A stretch of DNA of 64,000 nucleotides, from assembly GCF_020144925.1 (NCBI RefSeq), contig NZ_NSLC01000002.1, forward strand, positions 124,001 through 188,000, written 5' to 3'. Source of the DNA: Afifella sp. IM 167. GTDB taxonomy: Bacteria > Pseudomonadota > Alphaproteobacteria > Rhizobiales > Afifellaceae. This document shows positions 9,907-19,401 of the stretch, piece by piece. The position numbers and the translations under genes are program-made. How positions within the stretch are numbered: the stretch's first letter is position 1; each line of letters opens with the position of its first letter. The notes beneath the pieces were generated by a model that saw only the letters and a program-made list of their open reading frames with translations, was not told the origin of the DNA and made no database searches.

Positions 9907-10521
9907 ATGATCCTTCAGCCGCTCTTCTTCTACCTCTTCTCAGCCGTGACCATCGCTTCGGCCTTCATGGTCATATCCGCGCGCAATCCGGTCCATTCGG
10001 TGTTGTTCCTGATTCTCGCCTTCTTCAACGCCGCGGGCCTGTTCGTCCTGCTCGGCGCGGAGTTTCTGGCGATGATCCTGGTCGTCGTCTATGTCGGCGC
10101 GGTGGCCGTCCTCTTCCTCTTTGTGGTGATGATGCTGGACGTCGATTTCGTCGAGCTGCGCCAGGGCTTCCTGCAATACCTTCCGGTCGGCGCGCTGGTC
10201 GGCCTCGTCCTGCTTGCCGAACTGATCGTCGTCCTCGGCGGCGCCTTCGTCTCGCCGGAGACGGCCGCGCAGGTTGCCCAGCCGATCCCGCCGCTCTCGG
10301 AGATGACCAACATCGCCGCCATCGGCTCGATCCTCTACACCAAGTACATCCTCTTCTTTCAGATGGCCGGGCTCGTCCTCCTCGTTGCGATGATCGGCGC
10401 CATCGTGCTGACCCTCCGGCACAAGGAAGGGGTGAAGCGGCAGAACATCTCCGCCCAGGTCGGTCGCTCGCGCGAGGCTGCCGTGGAGCTCGTGAAAGTC
10501 AAAACGGGGCAGGGAATATGA
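9907..10521 (+). CDS. nuoJ: NADH-quinone oxidoreductase subunit J
   Basis: NuoJ (ND6) is a membrane-arm subunit whose third helix couples quinone chemistry to proton pumping. The 204-residue product has five hydrophobic segments. [24 protein letters not shown] and the [19 protein letters not shown] helix contain the conserved Tyr and Gly positions of the family. The C-terminus is hydrophilic. The stop overlaps the nuoK ATG by 4 bases (ATGA at 10518-10521). Confidence 0.97.
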   Translation: MILQPLFFYLFSAVTIASAFMVISARNPVHSVLFLILAFFNAAGLFVLLGAEFLAMILVVVYVGAVAVLFLFVVMMLDVDFVELRQGFLQYLPVGALVGLVLLAELIVVLGGAFVSPETAAQVAQPIPPLSEMTNIAAIGSILYTKYILFFQMAGLVLLVAMIGAIVLTLRHKEGVKRQNISAQVGRSREAAVELVKVKTGQGI

Positions 10522-10826
10522 CCATCGGTCTCGGCCATTATCTGACGGTCGCCGCGGTGCTGTTCACCCTCGGCGTCTTCGGCATCTTCCTCAACCGCAA
10601 GAACGTCATCATCATCCTGATGTCGGTCGAACTGCTGCTGCTGGCCGTCAACATCAACTTCGTCGCCTTCTCCTCCTTCCTCGGCGACCTCGTCGGACAG
10701 ATCTTCGCGCTCTTCGTCCTGACGGTCGCGGCGGCCGAAGCGGCCGTCGGCCTGGCGATCCTCGTCGTCTTCTTCCGCAACCGTCATTCCATCGCGGTGG
10801 AAGACATCAACATGATGCGGGGCTGA
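10518..10826 (+). CDS. nuoK: NADH-quinone oxidoreductase subunit K
   Basis: NuoK (ND4L) is a three-helix membrane subunit in the proton-transfer path. At 102 residues it has the expected length. The conserved glutamates are in [15 protein letters not shown] (second helix) and [15 protein letters not shown] (third helix). The start overlaps the nuoJ stop and the end lies 5 bases before nuoL. Confidence 0.97.
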   Translation: MTIGLGHYLTVAAVLFTLGVFGIFLNRKNVIIILMSVELLLLAVNINFVAFSSFLGDLVGQIFALFVLTVAAAEAAVGLAILVVFFRNRHSIAVEDINMMRG

Positions 10827-10831
10827 GCGGC

Positions 10832-12877
10832 GTGTACACGGCAATCGTCTTCCTCCCGCTGCTCGGAGCGATCATTGCGGGCCTGATCTCGCTCTTCGGC
10901 GCGGCGGGCCGCCATCCGGCGGAGCCGGTCCGCGAGCGTCGGGGCGGGGCCACCCAAGAGGCCCACCAGGGCGACCACCACCATCACGCGGCCGCCGGTT
11001 CGCGGGCGGCGGAGGTGATCACCTCTAGCCTCCTCGTCATCACCGCCGTGCTGTCCTGGGTCGCCTTCTTCGACATCGCGCTCGGCTCAAGGCCCGGTTT
11101 CACCGTGCAGGTGCTTTCCTGGCTGCAATCCGGCGATCTCACAGCCGACTGGACACTGCGCATCGACGCGCTGACGGGCGTCATGCTCGTCGTCGTCACC
11201 ACGGTCTCCGCGCTCGTGCACGTCTATTCGATCGGCTATATGAGCCACGATCCGCACCGGCCGCGCTTCTTTGCCTATCTGTCCTTCTTCACCTTCGCCA
11301 TGCTGGCGCTGGTGACGTCCGACAACCTCCTGCAGATGTTCTTCGGCTGGGAAGGCGTCGGTCTCGCCTCCTACCTCCTCATCGGCTTCTGGTATCAGCG
11401 CCCCTCGGCGAACGCGGCCGCGATGAAGGCCTTCATCGTCAACCGGGTCGGCGATTTCGGCTTCATGCTCGGCATCTTCGGCCTCTTCGTACTGTTCGGC
11501 TCGATCTCCTTCGACACGATCTTCGCCAATGCGGGCGCGGTGGCCGAAGGCGAGGGCGCCGCGCTCGACATGTTCGGCTCCGTCTGGACCGGCCAGGGCG
11601 CGCTCACCGTCGTCTGCCTGCTTCTCTTCATGGGCGCCATGGGCAAGTCGGCGCAGCTGCCGCTGCATACCTGGCTGCCGGACGCCATGGAGGGCCCGAC
11701 CCCGGTTTCCGCCCTGATCCACGCCGCGACCATGGTCACGGCCGGCGTCTTCATGGTGGCGCGCATGTCTCCCGTCTTCGAGCATTCAACGACGGCGCTG
11801 ACCGTGGTCACCTTCATCGGCGCGGCGACCGCGTTCTTCGCGGCGACGGTCGGCCTGGTGCAGAACGACATCAAGCGCGTCATCGCCTATTCGACCTGTT
11901 CGCAGCTTGGCTACATGTTCGTCGCGCTCGGCGTCGGCGCCTATTCGATCGGCATTTTCCACCTCTTCACCCACGCCTTCTTCAAGGCGCTGCTCTTCCT
12001 GGGCGCGGGCTCGGTCATCCATGCCGTCTCCGACGAGCAGGACATGCGCAAGATGGGCGGGCTGTGGAGAAAGATCCCGATCACATACGCCATGATGCTG
12101 GCGGGCACGCTCGCCCTGACGGGCTTTCCGATGACGGCCGGCTTCTTCTCCAAGGACGCCATCATCGAGGCCTCCTTCATGGGCCACAACGTCATGGCCG
12201 GCTTCGCCTTTGTCATGCTCGTCGTCGCCGCGGCCTTCACCTCTTTCTATTCCTGGCGCCTCGTCTTCATGACCTTCCATGGCAAGCCGCGGGCATCCAC
12301 CGAGGTGATGAGCCACATGCACGAAAGCCCGCAGGTGATGCTGATCCCGCTCTATGTGCTGGCGGCCGGCGCGCTCTTCGGCGGCTTGCTCTTCAGCGCC
12401 GCCTTCATCGGTGCGGAGAGCACGGCCGAGTTCTGGAAGGGCGCGATCTTCACAGCCCATGGCAACGAGATTCTGGAAGAGATTCACCATGTGCCGTCAT
12501 GGGTGAAGGCGGCGCCGTTCATCGCCATGGTGCTCGGCTTCCTTACGGCTCTCTTCTTCTACGTGCTCAAGCCGGAGACGCCGAAGGCTCTCTCCAGCAG
12601 AATGGGCGCTCTCTACCGCTTCCTTCTCAACAAGTGGTACTTCGATGAGCTCTATGACGCGATCTTCGTGCGGCCGGCTCTCGGCCTTGGCCGCTTTCTC
12701 TGGCGGCGGGGCGACGAGGGCACGATCGACCGGCTGGGGCCGGACGGCATTTCCGCCCGCGTCGTCGATATCACCGGAAGGGTCGTCAAGCTGCAGTCGG
12801 GCTACCTCTACCACTACGCCTTCGTGATGCTGATCGGTGTCGCCGTGCTCGTCACCTGGATGATGTTTGCTGGGTAA
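10832..12877 (+). CDS. nuoL: NADH-quinone oxidoreductase subunit L with His-rich insertion
   Basis: NuoL is the distal antiporter-like proton-pumping subunit with the long lateral helix. The 681-residue product starts at a GTG. It has the usual core: [49 protein letters not shown] with the essential Lys, and [26 protein letters not shown]. Unusually, residues 27-60, between the first and second helices, form a charged insertion ending in HQGDHHHH, where most homologues go straight into the next helix. The insert keeps frame and codon bias, so it is not an assembly error. It lies in a solvent-exposed loop. Confidence 0.97.
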   Translation: MYTAIVFLPLLGAIIAGLISLFGAAGRHPAEPVRERRGGATQEAHQGDHHHHAAAGSRAAEVITSSLLVITAVLSWVAFFDIALGSRPGFTVQVLSWLQSGDLTADWTLRIDALTGVMLVVVTTVSALVHVYSIGYMSHDPHRPRFFAYLSFFTFAMLALVTSDNLLQMFFGWEGVGLASYLLIGFWYQRPSANAAAMKAFIVNRVGDFGFMLGIFGLFVLFGSISFDTIFANAGAVAEGEGAALDMFGSVWTGQGALTVVCLLLFMGAMGKSAQLPLHTWLPDAMEGPTPVSALIHAATMVTAGVFMVARMSPVFEHSTTALTVVTFIGAATAFFAATVGLVQNDIKRVIAYSTCSQLGYMFVALGVGAYSIGIFHLFTHAFFKALLFLGAGSVIHAVSDEQDMRKMGGLWRKIPITYAMMLAGTLALTGFPMTAGFFSKDAIIEASFMGHNVMAGFAFVMLVVAAAFTSFYSWRLVFMTFHGKPRASTEVMSHMHESPQVMLIPLYVLAAGALFGGLLFSAAFIGAESTAEFWKGAIFTAHGNEILEEIHHVPSWVKAAPFIAMVLGFLTALFFYVLKPETPKALSSRMGALYRFLLNKWYFDELYDAIFVRPALGLGRFLWRRGDEGTIDRLGPDGISARVVDITGRVVKLQSGYLYHYAFVMLIGVAVLVTWMMFAG

Positions 12878-12883
12878 CGAGCA

Positions 12884-14398
12884 ATGATGAACTGGCCGAT
12901 CCTTTCCACGATCACGTTCCTGCCGCTCGTCGGCGCCGGGATCATCTTCCTGTTCATCCATGGGGATGAGGAGGTGCACCGCCGCAACATCCGCCACGTC
13001 GCCCTCGGCGTGACGGTCGTGACCTTCCTCGTCTCGCTGCTTCTGTGGACAGGTTTCGACCCCGAAAACCCGGGCTTCCAGTTCACCGAGCAATCGGGAT
13101 GGCTTGGCGGCTATATGAGCTACCGGATGGGCGTCGACGGCATCTCCATGCTGTTCGTGATCCTGACGACCTTCCTGATGCCCTTCGCCATCCTGGCGAG
13201 CTGGGAATCGGTGAAGAGCCGCGTCAAGGAATATATGATCGCCTTCCTGGTGCTGGAGACGCTTATGATCGGCGTCTTCTGTGCGCTCGATCTGGTCCTC
13301 TTCTACCTCTTCTTCGAGGGCGGCCTCATCCCGATGTTCCTGATCATCGGCGTATGGGGCGGGCAGCGCCGGGTCTATTCCGCCTTCAAGTTCTTCCTCT
13401 ACACGCTGCTCGGCTCGGTGCTGATGCTGCTGGCGCTGATGGGGATGTACTGGGAGGCCGGCACGACCTCGATCCCCGAGCTTCTCAACTACCCGTTCCC
13501 GCCCTCCATGCAGGGCTGGCTCTGGTTCGCCTTCTTCGCTTCCTTCGCCGTGAAGATGCCGATGTGGCCGGTGCACACCTGGCTGCCGGATGCGCATGTG
13601 GAAGCGCCGACCGCCGGCTCGGTCGTGCTGGCGGCAATCCTTCTGAAGATGGGCGGCTATGGCTTCCTGCGCTTCTCGCTGCCGATGTTCCCGCTGGCGA
13701 GCGCCGACTACGCGCCGTTCGTCTATGCGCTGTCCATCGTCGCGATCATCTACACCTCGCTCGTCGCGCTGGTGCAGGAGGACATGAAGAAGCTGATCGC
13801 CTATTCCTCCGTCGCCCATATGGGCTTCGTCACGATGGGCATCTTCACCGTCACGTCGCAGGGCGTGCAGGGCGGCATCTTCCAGATGCTTTCCCATGGC
13901 CTCGTCTCGGGCGCTCTCTTCCTCTCCGTCGGCGTCGTCTACGACCGCCTGCACACGCGCAAGATCGACGCCTATGGCGGTCTGGTGGAGCGCATGCCCT
14001 GGTACGCCCTGGCCTTCATGGTCTTCACCATGGCCAATGTCGGCCTGCCGGGCACCTCGGGCTTCGTCGGCGAATTCCTGACCTTGCTCGGCGCCTTCCG
14101 CGCCAACACCTGGGTCGCCTTCTTCGCGGCGAGCGGCGTCATCCTCTCGGCCTGCTATGCGCTTTGGCTCTATCGCCGGATCGCTTTCGGCCGCCTGGAG
14201 AAGGAGAGCCTGAAATCCATGTTGGACCTGTCGCGGCGCGAGAAGGTGCTTCTCGTTCCGCTGATCGTCCTGATCATTTTCTTCGGCGTCTATCCGCAGC
14301 CGATCATGAATGTCACCGCTGCGTCGGTGCAGAACCTCGTCACGCAGGTTGAGGCGGCCCGTTCGGGCGGCACTTCCGCGGCGATGCTCGGCGAGTAA
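12884..14398 (+). CDS. nuoM: NADH-quinone oxidoreductase subunit M
   Basis: NuoM (ND4) is the middle antiporter-like proton-pumping subunit. The 504-residue product has about 14 helices. Signatures include the conserved Glu in [20 protein letters not shown], the Lys in [30 protein letters not shown], and [17 protein letters not shown]. It starts at an ATG 6 bases after nuoL and ends 13 bases before nuoN. Confidence 0.98.
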   Translation: MMNWPILSTITFLPLVGAGIIFLFIHGDEEVHRRNIRHVALGVTVVTFLVSLLLWTGFDPENPGFQFTEQSGWLGGYMSYRMGVDGISMLFVILTTFLMPFAILASWESVKSRVKEYMIAFLVLETLMIGVFCALDLVLFYLFFEGGLIPMFLIIGVWGGQRRVYSAFKFFLYTLLGSVLMLLALMGMYWEAGTTSIPELLNYPFPPSMQGWLWFAFFASFAVKMPMWPVHTWLPDAHVEAPTAGSVVLAAILLKMGGYGFLRFSLPMFPLASADYAPFVYALSIVAIIYTSLVALVQEDMKKLIAYSSVAHMGFVTMGIFTVTSQGVQGGIFQMLSHGLVSGALFLSVGVVYDRLHTRKIDAYGGLVERMPWYALAFMVFTMANVGLPGTSGFVGEFLTLLGAFRANTWVAFFAASGVILSACYALWLYRRIAFGRLEKESLKSMLDLSRREKVLLVPLIVLIIFFGVYPQPIMNVTAASVQNLVTQVEAARSGGTSAAMLGE

Positions 14399-14411
14399 GG
14401 AGAGCACGTTG

Positions 14412-15848
14412 ATGGAGCTTGCCACCCTGCCGACGCTGACGCCGCTCATGGCCGAGATCGCTCTCGCCGCGGGCGCGCTCATGCTGTTGATGTTCGGCGT
14501 CTTTGCCGGCGAGCGTTCCGCGCCCACCGTCACGGGCATGTCGATCGGCCTTCTCGGCCTCGCCATCCTTCTCGTTCTGTTTGCCGGCACGGACGGCGAG
14601 ACCTTCAACGGCGCCTTTGTCCAGGACAGCTTCGCCCGCTTCATGAAGGCGCTGACGCTTCTGGCGTCGGGCTTTGCCATCGTCATGTCGGTCGGCTATG
14701 CGCGCCAGGCCGGCTTCCAGCGGTTCGAGTATCCGGTGCTGATCGTGCTCGCCACGCTCGGCATGCTGATGATGATCTCGGCCAACGATCTCATCAGCCT
14801 CTATCTCGGCCTCGAACTGCAGTCGCTGTCGCTCTACGTGCTCGCCGCCATCCACCGCGATTCCGTGCGCTCGACGGAAGCGGGCCTCAAATACTTCGTC
14901 CTTGGCGCGCTCTCTTCCGGCATGCTCCTTTACGGCGCCTCGCTGGTCTACGGCTTCACGGGCCATACCGGCTTTCCGCAGATCGCCGCCGTGCTGGCCG
15001 AGAACGGCCGCTCGATCGGCCTCGTCATCGGCCTTGTCTTCGTCATGGCGGGCCTTGCCTTCAAGATTTCCGCCGTGCCCTTCCATATGTGGACGCCGGA
15101 CGTCTACGAGGGCGCTCCGACACCGGTGACGGCGTTCTTCGCTGCGGCGCCGAAGATCGCGGCGATGTCGCTGATGATGCGGGTCGTTTTCGATGCCTTC
15201 GCGCCGATCGCAGCCGACTGGCAGCAGATCATCGCCTTCATCTCGATCGCTTCGATGATGCTCGGCGCCTTTGCCGCGATCGGGCAGAACAACATCAAGC
15301 GGCTGATGGCCTATTCCTCCATCGGCCATGTCGGCTTTGCGCTGGTCGGACTCGCCGCGGCCTCGCCCCAGGGCGTGCAGGGCGTCATCCTCTACCTCGT
15401 CATCTACGTGCCGATGACGCTCGGCGCGTTTGCCTGCATCCTGGCGATGCGGCGGCGTGGACAGATGGTGGAGGATATCGGTTCACTCGCGGGCCTTTCC
15501 CGCACCCAGCCGATGACGGCCTTCCTGCTGGCCGCGATCATGTTCTCGCTTGCCGGCATTCCGCCGCTCGCCGGCTTCTTCGCCAAGTACTATGTCTTCC
15601 TGGCCGCGATCGAGGCGAACCTCTACGCGCTCGCCGTCATCGGCGTCGTCAGCAGCGTCGTTGGCGCCTTCTATTATCTGAGGATCGTCAAGCTCATGTA
15701 CTTCGATGAGCCGGAGGGCAGCTTCGAGGCGATGCCGACCGAGTTGAAGACCGTCCTCACCCTTTCCGGGGTCTTCCTGATCACCTTCCTGTTCTTCGCC
15801 TCTCCGATCGTCGACGCCGCGGCAGCCGCCGCAGCCAGCCTCTTTTAG
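14412..15848 (+). CDS. nuoN: NADH-quinone oxidoreductase subunit N
   Basis: NuoN (ND2) is the proximal antiporter-like subunit. The 478-residue product has the conserved [16 protein letters not shown] (Glu), [34 protein letters not shown] (Lys) and [18 protein letters not shown] segments. The ATG at 14412 follows an AAGGAGAGC ribosome-binding site that overlaps the end of nuoM. A longer in-frame frame begins inside nuoM and is discarded. It closes the nuo subunit set; birA follows after 3 bases, so the transcript probably continues. Confidence 0.97.
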   Translation: MELATLPTLTPLMAEIALAAGALMLLMFGVFAGERSAPTVTGMSIGLLGLAILLVLFAGTDGETFNGAFVQDSFARFMKALTLLASGFAIVMSVGYARQAGFQRFEYPVLIVLATLGMLMMISANDLISLYLGLELQSLSLYVLAAIHRDSVRSTEAGLKYFVLGALSSGMLLYGASLVYGFTGHTGFPQIAAVLAENGRSIGLVIGLVFVMAGLAFKISAVPFHMWTPDVYEGAPTPVTAFFAAAPKIAAMSLMMRVVFDAFAPIAADWQQIIAFISIASMMLGAFAAIGQNNIKRLMAYSSIGHVGFALVGLAAASPQGVQGVILYLVIYVPMTLGAFACILAMRRRGQMVEDIGSLAGLSRTQPMTAFLLAAIMFSLAGIPPLAGFFAKYYVFLAAIEANLYALAVIGVVSSVVGAFYYLRIVKLMYFDEPEGSFEAMPTELKTVLTLSGVFLITFLFFASPIVDAAAAAAASLF

Positions 15849-15851
15849 GAG

Positions 15852-16682
15852 ATGGATTTCGTCCTGGGCCGAAGAGCCGCCGCGGAAGGTCATCGTCTCG
15901 CTTCGTTCTCCAGTATCGACTCCACCAGCGCCGAAGCGATGCGGCGCGCCCGCGGTGGCGATCCGGGCAGTCTCTGGGTCGTGGCGAGCGAGCAGACGGC
16001 CGGGCATGGCCGCCGCGGAAGGCCCTGGACGACGCCGGCGGGCAATCTCGCGGCGAGCCTTCTCATGGTCGTGCCGCGCACGGCGAGCGCCGCCAATCTC
16101 GGCTTCGTCGCCGGCCTTGCGCTGCATCGTGCGCTCCTTGCCGTTGCGCCTGGGATCGAGCTTGCCGTCGGCCTCGATGCCGCTTCGGTTGGCGGACAGG
16201 GCCAGCGCGGGCGGCTCGCGCTCAAATGGCCGAACGACGTGCTACTGGGTGGCGGGAAGATCGCGGGGATCCTCCTGGAGGCCTCCACGCTCGGCGAGGG
16301 TCTGACGGCCGTCGTCATCGGCATCGGCGTCAACGTTGCCCACAGGCCCGAGGGCCTGCCATACCCAACGAGCTCGCTTGCAGGGGAGGGCGCTGCCGTC
16401 ACGCCGCAGGATCTTTTTGCCGCTCTGTCGGATGCCTGGGTCGAGGAAGAATCGCTCTGGGCCGGCGGACGTGGCTTTTCAGCGATTCGTCGGGCCTGGC
16501 TGGAACGCGCTTCCGGCGTCGGCGAACCCGTCGCCGTACAGCTGGGCGAAGAAGTGATACGAGGTACCTTTGACACAATCGATGAGGATGGCCGCCTGAT
16601 GGTGCGCACGGAAGCCGGAACGCTTTACCCGATCACGGCCGGCGAGGTGCATTTTGCGGCCGCCGCCACGGCGAGGTCCTGA
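15852..16682 (+). CDS. birA: biotin--[acetyl-CoA-carboxylase] ligase
   Basis: BirA makes biotinyl-AMP and transfers biotin to carboxylase carrier domains. The 276-residue product has the adenylate loop GHGRRGRPW (51-59) and the catalytic KWPND motif starting at K125, then a C-terminal SH3-like domain (about 225-270). There is no N-terminal winged-helix DNA-binding domain, so it is a class I enzyme and not a repressor, as is common in alphaproteobacteria. It starts 3 bases after nuoN, and its TGA overlaps the ATG of rnj. Methylmalonyl-CoA epimerase, which works next to the biotin enzyme propionyl-CoA carboxylase, is encoded two genes on. Confidence 0.95.
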   Translation: MDFVLGRRAAAEGHRLASFSSIDSTSAEAMRRARGGDPGSLWVVASEQTAGHGRRGRPWTTPAGNLAASLLMVVPRTASAANLGFVAGLALHRALLAVAPGIELAVGLDAASVGGQGQRGRLALKWPNDVLLGGGKIAGILLEASTLGEGLTAVVIGIGVNVAHRPEGLPYPTSSLAGEGAAVTPQDLFAALSDAWVEEESLWAGGRGFSAIRRAWLERASGVGEPVAVQLGEEVIRGTFDTIDEDGRLMVRTEAGTLYPITAGEVHFAAAATARS

Positions 16683-18358
16683 TGGCCGGCGAGGGGGCTG
16701 ACGGCGACCTCACCTTTGTCCCGCTCGGGGGTGTCGGCGAGATCGGCATGAACCTGGCCGTCTACGGCATCGGGGCGGGCCGACGCCGGCGCTACATCGC
16801 CGTGGATATGGGCGTCGCCTTCGGCCACGATAACCTGCCGGGCATCGAAGCCGTGCTCCCGGACATTTCCTGGCTCGAGGAGCGGGCCGACCGGCTGGAA
16901 GGCATCTTCATCACGCATGCGCACGAGGACCATTTCGGCGCGCTCTTCGATTTCTGGCCGAGACTGAAGGCGCCCGTCTACATGACGCCTTTCGCGGCGG
17001 GGCTGCTGGAGGCGAAGGGGGCCGGGGAGGCAGGTTCGCCGGATATCCCGGTCAAGGTCGTCAAGCAGGGCGACCGGGTCGCCGCCGGCCCCTTCGAGGT
17101 CGAATTCGTCCCGGTCTCTCATTCGATCCCCGAGCCCAACGCGCTCGTCATCCGCTCTGCCGCGGGAACGGTGGTGCACACCGGCGACTGGAAGATCGAC
17201 CCGACGCCGGGCATCGGCGTGCCGATCGACGAGGCGCGCCTCGCCGCCATCGGAGAGGAGGGGGTACATGCCCTCGTCTGCGATTCGACCAATGCGCTGC
17301 GGGAGGGCGAGAGCCCGAGCGAGGCCGACGTCGCGGAGGTCCTGAAGGACATCATCGCCCGCGCTAGCCAGCGCGTTTGCGTCACCACCTTCGCCAGCAA
17401 TGTCGGCCGCCTGCGTTCCGTCGCCGAGGCCGCGCTGGCCGCCGAGCGTGAGGTGGTCATCGTCGGGCGGGCGATCCAGCGCGCCGTCGAGGTCGCCACC
17501 GAACTCGGCTACCTCGACGGTCTGCCGCCCTTTCTGCGTCAGGATGCCTACGGCTACCTGCCACGCGACAAGGTCGTGGCTCTGATGACCGGAAGCCAGG
17601 GCGAACCGCGCGCCGCGCTTGCCCGCATCGTGTCAGGCGATCATCCGGCCGTGGCCATCTCCAAGGGCGACATGGTGATCTTTTCCTCGCGCACGATTCC
17701 GGGAAACGAGCGTCCGGTGAATGCCATCATCAACGGCCTCATCAATATCGGCGCCGAAGTCGTCACCGACCGGCTTGGTCTTGTCCATGTCTCGGGGCAT
17801 CCGCGGCGTGAGGAGCTGAAGCGCCTCTATGCCCTGACGAAGCCCAAGGTGCTCGTGCCTGTCCACGGCGAGGCGCTGCACCTGCACGAGCACGCCAAGC
17901 TCGGCCGCGCTTCCGGGATTTCCGAGGTGCTGGAGCTGCGCAATGGCGATCTCGCGCGCCTCTGGCCGGGGCCTTCGGAGGTCATTTCCAAGATTGGCGC
18001 CGGCCAGCTCTACCGTGACGGACGGTTGCTGCTGGAGCCGGAGAGGAGTGGCGTCGAGGCGCGCCGCAAGCTCGCTTTTGCCGGTGCCGTCTTCGTTTCT
18101 CTCGTCATGAGGGACAGCGGCGCCATCGCCGACGATCCCGAGCTTGTTCTCCTCGGTCTGCCGAATCGCGATTCGGAGGGAGAGCCAATGCAGGCGCTTC
18201 TGGAGGATATCGTCGACGAGACGATCGAACAGCTGCCCAAGGCGAAACGCCGCGACGAGACGAGCCTGAGCGAAGCGGTGCGGCGTGCTGTCCGCTCTCA
18301 GGTCTCGCAGATCTGGGGCAAGAAGCCTACCGTGGCGGTCACCGTCAGCTATATCTGA
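16682..18358 (+). CDS. rnj: ribonuclease J
   Basis: RNase J is a metallo-beta-lactamase/beta-CASP nuclease with 5'-3' exonuclease and endonuclease activity in RNA maturation. The 558-residue product has the HxHxDH zinc motif at H79, H81, D83 and H84 (THAHEDHFG). Further ligands H147 (VSHSIPE) and D169 (HTGDWKID) are present. The beta-CASP region contains TGSQGEPRAALARI and the terminal HVSGHPRREELKRLY motif. The length matches alphaproteobacterial RNase J. The ATG overlaps the birA stop by 1 base. Confidence 0.96.
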   Translation: MAGEGADGDLTFVPLGGVGEIGMNLAVYGIGAGRRRRYIAVDMGVAFGHDNLPGIEAVLPDISWLEERADRLEGIFITHAHEDHFGALFDFWPRLKAPVYMTPFAAGLLEAKGAGEAGSPDIPVKVVKQGDRVAAGPFEVEFVPVSHSIPEPNALVIRSAAGTVVHTGDWKIDPTPGIGVPIDEARLAAIGEEGVHALVCDSTNALREGESPSEADVAEVLKDIIARASQRVCVTTFASNVGRLRSVAEAALAAEREVVIVGRAIQRAVEVATELGYLDGLPPFLRQDAYGYLPRDKVVALMTGSQGEPRAALARIVSGDHPAVAISKGDMVIFSSRTIPGNERPVNAIINGLINIGAEVVTDRLGLVHVSGHPRREELKRLYALTKPKVLVPVHGEALHLHEHAKLGRASGISEVLELRNGDLARLWPGPSEVISKIGAGQLYRDGRLLLEPERSGVEARRKLAFAGAVFVSLVMRDSGAIADDPELVLLGLPNRDSEGEPMQALLEDIVDETIEQLPKAKRRDETSLSEAVRRAVRSQVSQIWGKKPTVAVTVSYI

Positions 18359-18365
18359 ACGCGCC

Positions 18366-18770
18366 ATGCTGGGACGTCTCAATCACATCGCCATCGCCGT
18401 CGCGGATCTCGACGCCTCGACCGCCCTTTATCGTGACACGCTGGGCGCCGAGGTTTCGGAGCCCGACGCCCTGCCGGAGCACGGGGTGACCGTCGTCTTC
18501 GTCAAACTGCCGAACACCAAGGTCGAGCTTCTCGCGCCGCTAGGGGACAATTCGCCGATCGCGGCGTTCCTCGAGCGCAATCCGGCCGGCGGCATCCATC
18601 ACATCTGCTACGAGGTGGAGGACATCTTCGCCGCCCGCGACCGGATGTTGGCGGAGGGCAGGCGCGTTCTCGGCAGCGGCGAGCCCAAGACGGGCGCCCA
18701 CGGCAAGCCGGTCCTCTTCCTGCATCCGAAGGATTTCGGCGGCACGCTCATCGAGCTGGAACAGGCCTGA
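18366..18770 (+). CDS. mce: methylmalonyl-CoA epimerase
   Basis: Mce interconverts (2R)- and (2S)-methylmalonyl-CoA in propionate metabolism and the ethylmalonyl-CoA route. The 134-residue product is one vicinal-oxygen-chelate protein. It begins RLNHIAIAVADLDAS with metal ligand H7, has GGIHHICYEV with the second His (78/79), and ends GGTLIELEQ with the Glu ligand E130. The ATG at 18366 fits the family's compact N-terminus; an in-frame start upstream would lie inside rnj. It is 7 bases after rnj and 7 before the next gene. Confidence 0.95.
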   Translation: MLGRLNHIAIAVADLDASTALYRDTLGAEVSEPDALPEHGVTVVFVKLPNTKVELLAPLGDNSPIAAFLERNPAGGIHHICYEVEDIFAARDRMLAEGRRVLGSGEPKTGAHGKPVLFLHPKDFGGTLIELEQA

Positions 18771-18777
18771 GATCGCC

Positions 18778-19029
18778 ATGTCCTGGTTCGCCGCGCTAGC
18801 CGTCTACTTCGTGATCTGGTGGCTCTGTCTCTTCGCCGTCCTTCCATGGGGAATTCGCACCCAGGAGGAGGAGGGCGACATCACGCTCGGCACGGATCGT
18901 GCGGCGCCGGCGGCACACCGGATGGGCAGGAAACTTCTGGTGAATTCGCTGGTGGCAGCGATACTTTTCGCCCTGATCTACGCGGCGATCAACGTCTTCC
19001 ACATCTCCCTGGAGGATCTCGTCGTCTAG
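18778..19029 (+). CDS. DUF1467 family small membrane protein
   Basis: The 83-residue product has two hydrophobic helices (about 4-24 and 55-76). They flank an acidic, Gly-Thr loop with the family's LPWGIRTQEEEGDITLGTD segment and a basic AHRMGRK before helix two. DUF1467 proteins are widespread in alphaproteobacteria, usually between mce and proS as here. Their function is not known. It ends the plus-strand run that begins with nuo. Confidence 0.88.
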   Translation: MSWFAALAVYFVIWWLCLFAVLPWGIRTQEEEGDITLGTDRAAPAAHRMGRKLLVNSLVAAILFALIYAAINVFHISLEDLVV

Positions 19030-19070
19030 ACGAAGAGCCCTCTGCTCGGGACGAAAGCTTGATTAGAAAG

Positions 19071-19103
19071 CAAATAAAAAAGGCAAGGCCGCAGCCCTGC
19101 CTT
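19071..19103 (-). terminator. Rho-independent terminator reading the minus strand
   Basis: On the minus strand AAGGCAGGG (19103-19095) pairs with CCTTGCCTT (19088-19080) around a six-base loop, with one G-U pair. The stem runs into TTTTTATTTG (19080-19071). The T-run is on the minus-strand side only, so it serves a minus-strand transcript, although the stem could also slow plus-strand readthrough from the DUF1467 gene. Confidence 0.65.
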
Positions 19104-19217
19104 GAACTTGAGTTGGCTTTCGCCTTTGGCTTTCCTCTCTTGAGCGGAGGAGCCTTGTTCCCGTTTCCTTCCTAGACCGGCCGCCATGTCTGCGGTGTTT
19201 CACCACATGAGGCAGGG
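19071..19217 (-). ncRNA. candidate small RNA of about 145 nt, antiparallel to its neighbours
   Basis: Reading the minus strand, a promoter-like element is followed by CCCTGCCT (19217-19210). This can pair perfectly with AGGCAGGG (19102-19095) near the 3' end. In between lie a small hairpin (GTGGTG-AAA-CACCGC) and purine-rich stretches. The RNA ends in an intrinsic terminator. AGGCAGGG can pair either with the 5' end or with the terminator's other arm, giving two exclusive folds. No ribosome-binding site or start codon with a plausible frame is seen. A long closed stem and this length are compatible with 6S RNA, but I cannot confirm the family. Confidence 0.45.
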
Positions 19218-19220
19218 AGT

Positions 19221-19249
19221 ACCCTATCCGAGCGCCAACCGCTTGTCAC
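19221..19249 (-). promoter_or_regulatory. sigma-70-like promoter for the candidate small RNA
   Basis: On the minus strand GTGACA (19249-19244) is followed after 17 bases by TAGGGT (19226-19221). Both boxes match the consensus at only some positions. The optimal spacing, and a position just ahead of the predicted RNA 5' end, are the reasons to list it. Confidence 0.4.
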
Positions 19250-19401
19250 CAGCCTTCCACACAATTTGCGTCATTTTTCATCGGCATCTGCACAAAAGCG
19301 TTGCATGCAAATGAGCGGGGTCGAAAGGCTTCCGCCGCGCTTGCCAATCGAGACGCGATACGGTTTGTGTGCCCCTCTTTGTCCAGCCCGGATCGCAAGA
19401 A

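Larger units (their letters stand above)
19030..19401. other. 372-base intergenic region, DUF1467 gene to proS
   Basis: No protein gene is evident. The left half holds a minus-strand transcription unit candidate: a promoter-like pair at 19221-19249, a closing-stem pair, and a strong terminator at 19071-19103. The right half, 19250-19401, is more AT-rich and must contain the proS promoter. I could not assign a convincing -35/-10 pair for proS. Confidence 0.5.

Noticed and set aside
12497-14686. 729-codon minus-strand frame opposite nuoL-nuoM-nuoN
   Set aside because: It lies fully antisense to recognised membrane subunits, and its His/Arg/Asp-rich composition is what reversed hydrophobic codons give.
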